64,000 nucleotides of DNA from NCBI GenBank assembly GCA_030248065.1, contig JASAMV010003281.1, forward strand, positions 1-64,000, read 5' to 3'. Below the pieces are notes generated by a model. The model was not told the DNA's origin, did not search any database, and saw nothing but the letters and a program-made list of their open reading frames with translations. This DNA comes from Rhynchonema sp. JSB1_4 (lineage: Eukaryota; Nematoda; Chromadorea; Monhysterida; Xyalidae). A program made the translations under genes and the position numbers. Positions 46,499 through 56,583 of this stretch are shown in pieces (the first letter of the stretch is position 1; the number at the start of each line of letters is the position of its first letter).

Positions 46499-48612
46499 TC
46501 ATAAACGTGACCAACCGACAACGCATCCGAATTGTTGGTCGATGAATTTGAAGATGCCCTCTACCATACTGACGAAGCCGGGCACCGTGTCGTTCATCAG
46601 ACGTTCGCACATTTGCTCAAGGAACGGCACCGGGGTGCCTTTGCACGCTGCGATTGCTTTGTTGAGCCATGTTGCCTGAACGAACAAGTATAACGAGTAC
46701 CACCTTGGTCGGTATCAAGCTTTCGTGATTGGTTCGGTCCTCTGAATCGGTCGGTGACTTTTTGCACTTTACCTCGTGCTCCTGGCACTCGGTAGTCTTG
46801 GATTAGATGTAATCGTTGTTCCCAGCGCCCTTAGGGTGAACTTAGGTTAAATCCGGAAACCGGAAATAATTTGCATACAAAACCAAAACATTTCCGGACT
46901 CCGGAAATATTTCCTGAAAACGCAGAAATTTACATGCAAAAATAATACGTTTTCCGGAAATATTTCCGGTTTCCGGATCCAACCTAAGTCCGCCCTCATA
47001 TTGCTCAGTGGCTTTTTCAGCCAGGCCAAATTCAGGCACCAGTGATTCACGAAATATGTGCGGAACTTACAGTAACCGGACCGGTCTTGCCGCTCATACC
47101 TAATCACCACGACAAAATCACGTTGATCTTACCACGATCGCTTCCACCCGTGCCATTGCATCACAGACGGGCGGAAACGGGGCACCGGCACCCGCGCGCG
47201 GACAATTCATAATTTTCTGCAGAAGATGTGCATCATCAAACGTGCGCCACATATTCACAAAACGGCAATAAACAATCATCATTGTTTGATGACAAGCACG
47301 CAGCACACAAACAGGGTGCTCCGTTTCGTTCTGTTTTCACGAACGGACGGTGCTCTGGGACATCGTCAGTCCCAGTGCACCAACTAGCAATGTTACTCGA
47401 AGAGAGTAATGTATTTTTCCTTAATCATCACATGCTGCCGCGTGCGAAGCAATGACATGGAGCTTTTTTCATGTTACTTACGACTCGGAACATTGCAAAG
47501 TTATAACAAATGCCATTTGGGTATGCGTGAATGAAAGTGCGCCCACCTGACAAAGCGCCTCTGAATTGACCGTGACATCGACGATTAGTTGATCAAGCGA
47601 ATCGCACTGGAACATTACAAAGCACATGAATGTTCTATACGTTCGAATATTATGATGGCCACGTTCGAATTTTTTTTGCCAAGTACAGCCATTTATGATG
47701 CTCTGGGACGCTTTTTTGACGGACCACATTAATGTTTGCTGTGAAACATCATCATACTTGCACTGGGTTAAATCAAAGCACACTCATGACTGTGTGATGT
47801 TTCACAAAACATTCAAACCACAAACTGTGTTTGCGGTAATTGTGACTCACGTTTCCGCTGATCAAACAGTACGCCATCGCGGCTTGCCGCATTCGTTTCA
47901 CATTATCTTCATTCTTCAGAAGTCCGGCTCCTGCATAAATCAATTTACAGCACAAAACAGCACACGAAATGGAGGGTTTGGCATTTGCCTACACCTGGAA
48001 TGACCAGGATTTCAGGAATTTTCAAGCAGCCATTCCCATCCCACACATAACCAAGCGGACGTTGGGAAGTTGTCTATATGGTTGCTTTGCATGCGCAAAT
48101 TGTACCACAAAACAAGAATAAAGTAAGTGAAAAAAGCGAAATACAATATTTTTGACACACACCGTGGTGACAGACTGTGCACAAGTCAGTGAAAATATCA
48201 GCATCCGTTTCGCTTATTTGTTCGTCCACCTTTGGAAGCACCGCACCAGTGACCGCACTCAGCAACACAACTGTAAAACCGTTGGTCAAACATGTATAGT
48301 TTATGGTCGACCACAATCTCTGCGGTTAACACTGTAATTGTCTCTGTATAATAAACGACAGTTTGGTCACCACACACCATCACAAGCCTCCCAGTAATAT
48401 CCCTAAAATTTTGCCATCTCACCACTGCGAATATTTTTTTGTGGTGAGTGCAAGAATTCAGGTGTCAATCCGAAATGTATATTTGATGTGTACAAAGTAT
48501 TTTTCAAATTACAAAAAAACAAATTCTCGCGTTATAAAATTTGTGATAAAATGGTTCCAGACATTTTAGTTATTGAAAACGGCTTACCAGTCAGCAGCAT
48601 AAACGTCTTCAT
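46499..48612 (-). CDS. Secreted saposin-like protein 1
   Basis: Exons 48612-48588, 48270-48163, 47930-47851, 47606-47547, 47216-47133, 46675-46499 join in frame to 177 aa. MKTFMLLTVVLLSAVTGA is a signal peptide. A saposin B-type domain follows: DLCTVC, then a Cys after about 25 residues (AYC), GNCDSL, and LCQKIMNC, six cysteines in the usual spacing. A second Cys-containing helical part (AACKGTP, QMCERLMND, FGC) ends the chain. Saposin-like proteins bind or disturb lipids and are often secreted by gut or gland cells; which role applies is not known. It has a paralogue 1 kb upstream on the same strand (49653-51080). Named for fold only; no orthologue recognised. Confidence 0.85.
46834..46995. 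mobile_element. PIF/Harbinger-like MITE in saposin-like gene 1
   Basis: Ends GGGTGAACTTAGGTTAAATC and, reversed, GGGCGGACTTAGGTTGGATC; interior full of TTTCCGGAAA-type words. Flanked by TTA (46831-46833) and TCA (46996-46998). Same family as 12791-12948. It lies in the last intron. Confidence 0.8.
47320..47388 (+). repeat. Dispersed repeat D, copy 4
   Basis: CCGTTTCGTTCTG...CGAACGGACGGTGC then GACATCGTCAGT; diverged member, in an intron of saposin-like gene 1, antisense to it. Confidence 0.55.
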
Positions 48613-49652
48613 TTTGCAAAAAAAATGCTTCCGCTGCTTCAGAAACAGTAACTGTACGTAATAAGTCAACTGCCCTTGTAAAGTTGTAATAATGAGATGA
48701 TATTTTTTACGATTATGCTACCGGAGTAGGTGGGGCTGATTTTTGGGTAGTTCTTATCAAAAAATTATTCAAGTTATTTCTCCACACAAAAAGCAGAATA
48801 TGTCGATAAAATACTTTAAGGTAGTGCGTAAAAATTTGACTTGCATATACTTTTCCTGAGTTTTCATCAGTTGTGCGTCGCAAGTGTTTCTCGGTCTCAA
48901 ACTGAGTTCGAAGATTGCGCTTCAAAGTGCAATCTGCTTGATATTCAATAGCTTCATGGAACGCAGCACACATTGAACCAAAGCAAACAGTTTGCGTAAC
49001 GAAAGGTTTGTGTCCCCACTAAATATCCTCTGTGGTGTAACCAGATTTTCTATGATGTTCCCAAAGCGGTCTTGCTTTCTTGTTCCCATTCCCATCCATA
49101 TGGCTCCCCGTTATTATCCCCACACAAAGTCTTCTTCCAAATAATTTTTATCACCAACTTTTCTCTTCCTACAAAACAACAATAACGTACTCGTTCAGTT
49201 ATCAGTGACATAAATCACTAAAATAATACATGATAGGAAAACAACCGGTTTATATCTTTCGACCAAACCCGTGACCGTGTGAAAATAATTCACCGGGAAG
49301 TGCTGCATTACCGTATACGGTTGAAAATGTGCAGGATCATTCAGATAAATTTAAGACATTTCATAAAACACATCTATTTTGAAAGATCAATTACTTCAGA
49401 AAGATCAATCAATTAGCGCAGATCAATAACTTCAAATTTCTTCAGGTCTGCTTCGCCTAACGAGCCTGAAATTCTATTTATTACATCATTGTTGCTTTGT
49501 GCATAACAGCGAGTCTGAAGTTGCGGAAATGTGACACCTCGTCAAACAGTACGATTACAGTCGATCCTCTGTAGCGACGCCATCCGGAACTGGTATTTTT
49601 TGGTCGCAATGCATGGTTATTCACTGCATTGCATGGGGAACTCAACGGCAAC
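48613..49652. other. Intergenic region between the saposin-like paralogues
   Basis: Holds the 5' flank of gene 1 and the 3' flank of gene 2, with a minus-strand AATAAA at 49477-49482 about 170 bp past the gene 2 stop. No other gene is supported. Confidence 0.5.
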
Positions 49653-51080
49653 TCAGGAACATCTTATGGAGTGGAGGATTTCACCATCAGGGTCAATGTA
49701 AAGAGGGTGCATTTTACCAGACCAACCAGTCTGATTCCGTTCACATCCGAACAGCGTGTCCACGGCGCTAAACAAGGTCTCCACAAACTGGGTGAATTGG
49801 GGCACCGTTTCGTTCATGACTTGTTCACAGAATTGTTCGATTGTTTGGATCGGGATGTGCTTACAGCCGTCAATGGCCTCAGATGGCCAACGGGCCTGAA
49901 ATTAAAGTAGGAAATGGATGAAAGTACTGTTGATCATTCGGTGGGGGAGTGCTTGCGATATGCACTGTGCATTCTTGGTACTGCCCGTTTCGACTTGCCT
50001 TCGCAGACGGACGGTGCACCAGGTCATCATCAGTGCAAATGCATCAGATGGCTATGACCCCAAAAAACACATGTGAGCTGAGCTTCGTTTTCTGCTCTGG
50101 TCGCTCCAAACATGAAAAGCCTGGGCCCGGAAGAGACAGAGCAACAACGATATCATAGCCTGCGCGCTTACCACATAATCTTCCACGTTTTTCATCGCCG
50201 TGCAAACGGCCGGAAACGGGGGTGCTGCCATTTTGGGACAGCCCAGTTTCTGACAGGAACCAGGTAGATGCACTTTGAGCACTTCGGACATCAGTGAGTT
50301 CACATCCAAACCTGCGCACTGAAGAAATGAATGAAACATTTGCAACTTCGGAGTAGCATTGTTTCTTTTAGACCGATGATGGACTTCGACTTGATGATCG
50401 GATCTGCCTGGCTGATGTTTCTTAGATCTAGCAACAAATTGACTGTTGGCACTCGTTTTGACCAGCGTAAATGTTGTTCCCAGGCCTAAAATTACGCTGG
50501 TCGAGAATAGTGACATCGGTAAATTTGTTATTTTTTGATTCAAGAAACTCACGCGACCCATGTGGGTCGACCTGATTTGATCCGATCACCAAACCTTCGA
50601 TGCCGGTTATAGTGTGCCCCAGGGCATTATTATGATTCGGACAGAATTCACCCTTCAAGTTTATACACACCTGTTTACTGAACATGCAGTACGCGTTGAC
50701 TGCTTGTTTCACGCGTTGCACATTGTCGGGTTGCAACATCAGCTGCACACCGTGTTCACATACAATGCACAGGTCGGTGTATAGGTCGCTCGGTTCTTTG
50801 GGCACATCAGCCAATGTGGAGGGACTCGCAGCCAGAACGGTTAGCAATGCTGCAATCAAATATGAACCGAATCCGGTACTCCCGCAACTCGAGTACCCGT
50901 CATGCCAAGACTAAGGTCGGCATTAAACTTGGTGAGCTACAATCAGATCGAACCCAGTCCGATCACTTTATGGTCGAGAAATGGTCTGTTCCTATCATCA
51001 AAATTTGATTCTCAGTCTTAGGCTTTTAGCCGAACTACTTCACGCAAAGACTTACCAGCAACGCAGACTTGGAAATTCAT
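49653..51080 (-). CDS. Secreted saposin-like protein 2
   Basis: Exons 51080-51056, 50849-50671, 50318-50172, 49895-49653 join in frame to 197 aa. MNFQVCVAALLTVLAASPSTLA is a signal peptide split after codon 8, at the same place as in paralogue 1. Saposin-type cysteines follow: DLCIVCEHG, NAYC, QCAGL, SCQKLGC. The C-terminal half (FPAVCTAM, DGCKHIP, QFCEQVMNETVPQF, LFGC) matches the paralogue, then a unique tail of ~30 residues ends IRCS. Two introns of paralogue 1 (47850-47607 matches; 47546-47217 and 48162-47931 have no counterpart) are absent here. Function as for paralogue 1, unknown. Confidence 0.85.
49980..50052 (+). repeat. Dispersed repeat D, copy 5
   Basis: CTGCCCGTTTCGACTTGCC, then CAGACGGACGGTGCACCAGG and TCATCATCAGTGCAAATGCA. 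The most complete copy with 4421. In the last intron of saposin-like gene 2, antisense to it. Confidence 0.75.
50448..50515. repeat. Dispersed repeat B, inverted pair
   Basis: GGCACTCGTTTTGACCAGCG...TTACGCTGGTCGAGAATAGT, arms of about 20 bp around a 20-bp loop. In an intron of saposin-like gene 2. Confidence 0.7.
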
Positions 51081-52395
51081 CTTCGCAACTTTTACTTGAA
51101 AGAATAATACAGAGTATGTCTGGGACAGCAACAAATTCCAGATACCTACCTAGATAGTAGCAATAATAGCATAGGGGGTTCGTTCTGGACAGCTATTTTA
51201 TACCATCACAAAGTTGACTCAACGCATTTATTTCTCTGTTGTTTGCGTCAATGGATGTTCTTATCAGACGTGCAGACGGATGGGAAAGCCCTTTATTTCA
51301 TCACTTTACTCCACGAAAGGGGCGTGACCAAATATTGAGTCACGGGAAATACTTTATCAAAAAGCGACTTAAAAGTTCACCTTTGATGGTGTGTCAGCAG
51401 GTCCGTGAATATACTGTAGTTTCTATTAGCACCCCCCAGGTTCACGAAGCATTGGTTTGGTTTGTGAAAGTTGCCGCCGTATATTGCCTTTCAAGGGAGC
51501 GTTTGGGACTGTTTTCGTATTTTTCAGCGTGTTTATTGGCGAGGTTTGAAGTCCATAGATCGTAATGCATCACAATAGTACTCAGCTTTTTTTTATATAT
51601 TCTGAGCTCCGAACAATGATGATCATCATTACACAAGAGGGATCACAAAATCCAAAGACTAACAAAAGAAAGCTGAGCGACTTCTCCTAAGTGATCATAA
51701 GCAAAAGCCGTTAATAGATCCAAAGGACATATCACTATCAGCATTTTTGCAGTCAATCTCAGTAGTTCATGGTCCTATTCAATTGCGCTCCTTTCGCTCC
51801 ACATCAGATTGCTCTAACGCTTCAAAGCTTCAGGCGGCCATGTGTGCGCGATTTGCGTTGATCTTGGATCTTCTCTTGAATTTCTTTACTCTATCCCGTC
51901 TTGGTGCTGTTGTTTCTTTGAGTCCAGATGTTGAAAAAGGCTTGTCTGCGATGAATTTAGTCTCTTCTTAATTGGAGCTTGGTAGATTAGTGATGTGGTG
52001 GGTAGGATCAGCAGACGAGTTTGGTGGGTTACTGTGGTTAGTTGGAATGGAAAGGGATGTGATGAAACTTTCGATTGAAGATTGATCGAAAAGGTAAAAT
52101 TCTTCGTCGGTAAAAAACCAGAAATCCGTATCCAAACTCAGTACTCAGCTTTGAAAATGACTTCGTTCGTTCGATATTTCCCGCTGAGAAACATTCATGC
52201 ACTCATTTATTCAAAACTCTAAAATTCGACCATCTACCATAAAATATCATAAAAATGATAATAAAGACAAGGTCAAGCACAAGCAAAAAACATTAAAATA
52301 TGGATAAAACTCTGCTTTTTTGGGTTCAACTTGTGCACAATAAATACATAAACAAGCAAAAGAGTGAAGATTCAAGTGAAACGAAGTGTGGTATA
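51081..52395. other. Intergenic region
   Basis: Between saposin-like gene 2 and the reeler gene. The open stretch at 51239-51565 has no conserved motif or splice support. A minus-strand AATAAA at 52206-52211, about 185 bp past the reeler gene stop, may be its polyadenylation signal. Confidence 0.5.
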
Positions 52396-55300
52396 TTAGC
52401 ACGCTATCCGATAATAAGAAAAATAATAGCACACGAAAGCGGTCACAATGAGGGAATGACTAGACAAATCGTAGAATCGTAAATATTTGTGGGTTTGGCC
52501 GGTTTTTGGCAGTGTCAGGGCCAGACTTTGGTGATTGCACAATCTCACTTGACTGTGAATGCCGTATGTGCTCAGGTCGACGCGTTTGATACGGGCGATC
52601 CAGCCATCTGAAACATCACCCAGCCAGGAGGATGAATACATAGCAGCCTCGAAGTATATGACTGACTTGATTTATTGACAGCAATTAGGTTTGACTTGAT
52701 TCATTGACAGCAATCAGATTTGTGAGTTACTCATGTACCAGTAGTGTAACCTGCTTATCATGTCGTGACCCTCTATTGAGTGACAACTCTATTGCGCACA
52801 AACAATTTGTCCAAGCTGCAGTTGACCTCCCACACATATATATGACGTGCTCACTTCACAATAACGAAGCCATAGTCGCATTCGAGTACTAATTTACGCA
52901 CTGCAGCACAGAGCGTAGAATCCAATCACAGCAACACATCTAACCTTGAGTGATAGTGCCATAAGTGAAGTACACTTTTTGGTGCGGTTGAAAAGCGAGA
53001 TTCTTTCGCTGGAAACTACATCTGAACCGACCGTCAGTCGTATGTTTGAGTCGGGTCGGTCGTGGGGCGTTGTCGGGGTCGAGATAGACCTGGGAGGTTG
53101 GATTTAGAATATTAATGCCACGCGCGTGTAAAGTTGAAGATCGGACCGAGAGCGAAGGTCCACCAGCCAGGACCATAGGGATCTAAACTGCATTGGCCCC
53201 ATGATTTTTTATTTCGAGAATGACATTATTGATCTCAAGTCTGGATGTCATCTGTTGTCCTCAAACAACTTTTACGCTGGTCCAAATCAGTGTATTCAAT
53301 AATTTTGGAAAATCTTCAAATCAAACATGGATCGCATACTTGACAGCCATCATGTTCGTCCCACCAAATTTGAAATCATCCCAGAATATCCCGCATTACC
53401 AACCTCTGAGTACGAATCCGGCAGAAAATAGTTATTGACGGTCACATAGCGCGTGCCATTCAGATGCAGTTTGTATTGACACAGCAGACTGTTGCCATGC
53501 TGCAATTGTGATACGGGGAATTGTGAAATGAAGAATGGATAAAGAGTTTTTAAAAAAATCTGTGAGCATGACAAAAATTTGCCGATCCTGATAATCCGTT
53601 TGCTGCATCAACTTTGGTCCTGCCTCGGTCTGGCTTTTTTGTATTTAGGAAAAGGGATTCTCTGATGCCACTGATCTTGGTCACCTTAACAGTTTTTCTG
53701 TCAAAAATGTCTTGGGACAACTGTTTCGCAAGTCGAATTTGTGGTGGCACCGGAAGATCTCACTACCTTCTATGAAAAAGCCTTGCCAGACCTCCCGTTG
53801 ACCGTATTTTTTAGGATACATCCGGAGCCTAATGTTCCGAAAGCATAATTTCGTGAAACATCACCAAAGTGCACGCACCCATGAAAGTCCGACGAAAGCG
53901 TCGGTCGGCGTCTCAACGTTGGCGTAGCGCGGGAAAATATGCGATTTGTGTGCGATTATGTCAAAGTACGTCTGCGCGTGCTGGCATTTCCAGCGCAAAG
54001 TGTAATCACAGGTTCCTGCGAGATGGTTGATGCACATTTTTGTGTAGTTTTGCAAAAAAATGGCAAAAAAATTAAAGTTTCTGTTGAAACCTGTGTTGGC
54101 GCAGCCACCGTCACCGGCGTGGATGCAGCCGAAACCGAGGCCGCACACGTCTGTTGATACTGAAACATCAGCAGGTTTTGGAGAACACGCAGGAAACAAA
54201 AACTGTTTTGTATATTCAAACCGTGAATTTTCTCAGTTGATGGGTGTAGCACCGGGGACATTATATTCGTCCAGAACACGCGTCTGCTGGCCACCACGGT
54301 CGCGCTGCAAAATTTTCACTACCGGTGTAAAAATTTTCTCTCACTTTTGAAATAATGAATAACCTACACATTTTCTCTTACGGGTGGAAAGTGTGAACAA
54401 TTTACGCATTCGGTGTGAAACGCATTGACCACACAGTTTGAAGGTATGAATAATTTACACTTGTCGTGCCAAATTTACTGGCACAAACTTTTCAACTGAT
54501 AAAGACAAATGAAATATATTACGCACTCACACAAACACAATCGGTCCAACATCATGTTCAGGCGGGTACCAATTGAAGCTGGTGTGCTTTTTGTTACGCG
54601 AATCTATGTGCGTGACAGCAGTCGCCTGAAACATCAAGTAGAACTGTTGATACAATACACAGGTCGATCGTGCGTCAAAGTTTTCGTCTCATTAAATCAC
54701 ATACTGTAGTTACCGTAACCTGCACCACTCCAGCCACCAGCTCATGAGACGCCATCAGCTGAAACTGGCTTCGCCAGATCTAATAATATTTCGGTTCCAG
54801 TGTTTCGAAAACAAAAGAAAGAAAAGTGACAGTGTACATTGCATACACAATTTCTCTTTCTTTTGTTTTCGAAGCAGGTAGAACCGGAACATTATCGAAT
54901 CTGGCCAAACGAGCTTCAGTTTGCTGCGTCTCATGAGCGGGTGGTTGGACCATACCTGTCTGTGATGCGCATGTTTCCGTCTCCTATGCCATTTCTGATC
55001 ACATTGCAGCAGTTTGGCACCGACGGGCAGCGGGGGCACGAAATGACCGACTCGACGTCCGGACCCGGTCAGTGTGCGTGCCTGCAGCATGAAACCGACG
55101 AAGCGCGGACCGCGGATGGTCACTGAAACATTAGAATAAAGTGCGACCACTTTGGTTCTTGTATGTAGGTACATATCTGGCCGTATCAACTTTGACGGCA
55201 AGCACCATACAACTACGGTTGTATATATGTTCGACTCGACCCCTGGTCACAATTATCATGGCTGCGTTGGACCTTGTGGTAACTTCATCGTTTGAGGCTT

Positions 55301-56583
55301 GGTCTTTATGCTGACGTTCAGAGTCAGTTCTTGCCAAACCACATGTGGGTCCCTCATGCGTTCATTTTGCAGCTTTATAGACAACCATTCAGTCAGCCAG
55401 CGCAAGCACATTACACTAAATTAAACGGTGTTTTGGGCAAAACAGACCCCAAATTCAGCATCGGAGCATGGCAACTTGCGCAATCACTGAAGGATTATGG
55501 GGTTTGGGATTGGTGTTGGCCCCATTCACGTAAGGGCTGAGCGCGCAACACGTAATTTGTCATGTCAAAAGATTCCCTCTTTGTCAGACCAAATATTTTG
55601 AGCATATTAGTGCCGTATGCATAAGCGACGGTGTAACTGATGCAATGAAAAGGGGTGCAACATGAACACGGATGATTTTTCATGTTCATGTTTCGAAGCA
55701 AGCCGTACGCGTATGACAGCATGCTTTCCCGGAGACACTAATATTCTGAGCCAACGTCACCACACACGAAGGACCTTGGTTGGTTCAGATTCCGGTACCA
55801 CAACGAACTAAACTGGTACTGGTTTCAATGGTGCAGAGAAGAGCCACTCACACGTTATCTATATGACATGATGACAGGCTAATCACTATGACCAGTAGCA
55901 TACTCCTTACAGCTTCACATGTCGTCTTTGACCGAAGGTCATCATCCGTTCAGACACGTTTGGCTCAAGCAAGGTCTCATTTTGCATGCCATATACATCT
56001 CAAATGTCGCTTGGGTTCACTCCATTCACATCGAATGACGCAAAACCCGACCACAAATGGGTGTAATCATGATTTGCATTTTGATTATTTGAGTGTAAAG
56101 TCGCGCCATCAGACATGGCCGTTGGTCTTGCGTTACTGGCTGCTGGATGTAGTGAAAATCCGCAACCCGCAGCATTCAGACTATTGATGCTGCGGGTGTC
56201 AGCATACCAAGCTGCCAACAGCACGAAAACTTCAAAAACTGCTGTGCATGGTGCTAATATTTCAAACAAACGATCAAACTGGGACATTAAGAAAGTGATT
56301 TCCACCAACCCCTAATCGCGTATCGTTTATCCGGCTGGTATTCGTAGGCAAATCGATAGAATCGGTCAAATGCCCTCAGATCATAAGGGGGTGCAGTCTG
56401 ATTAGGCAGCACCCCATGGCCTTGCACTGAGTCGGGACTCGGCAGCATTGAGTCGCACGCTGACAAGGGGGCACCGTTTCGATAGGGCAGACATGATTGG
56501 ATGAGGAGGCTGAGACCCAGCCAGACTCGCCTCAAGTCCAGGGGCAGGGAGTTCGAGAGGCTTGGGCCCCAGGCGAAGCGCAT
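52396..56583 (-). CDS. Reeler plus DOMON domain protein (ferric-chelate-reductase-1-like, no cytochrome b561)
   Basis: Exons 56583-56310, 55122-54956, 54625-54531, 54304-54222, 54159-54091, 54015-53879, 53769-53722 (tentative), 53499-53404, 53089-52945, 52607-52396 join in frame to 441 aa. A signal-like hydrophobic stretch (RVWLGLSLLIQ) precedes YRNGAPLSACDSMLP. The reeler domain (~35-205) shows GPRFVGFMLQAR, AVTHID, FNWYPP and ATVVASRRVFWTNIMSP. Then VCGLGFGC...TCDYTLRWKC opens a DOMON-like domain ending DGRFRCSFQRKNL and VYFTYGT. The tail (LIVTAFVCYYFSYY) is hydrophobic, either a membrane anchor or a GPI signal. In animals this pair occurs in FRRS1 with a cytochrome b561 core, which is absent here, and in secreted reeler defence proteins. 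Redox or immune roles are inference only. The 48-nt exon is the weakest call. Confidence 0.85.
54740..54938. repeat. Inverted repeat in reeler-gene intron
   Basis: Arms ~54740-54828 and ~54852-54938 are inverted, about three-quarters identical: CTCATGAGACG, CGCCAGAT / TGGCCAGAT, TTTCGAAAACAAAAGAAAG. The outer end lies 18 bp from the exon at 54956. Could be a MITE or a local inverted duplication. Confidence 0.7.

Noticed and set aside
51239..51565. 108-codon frame
   Set aside because: No conserved motif, no splice context and unlike the codon use of the real exons.
54885..54955. Extension of the reeler exon to a donor at 54884
   Set aside because: It reads open but breaks phase with the next reeler exon (54625), which continues the domain from a donor at 54955.
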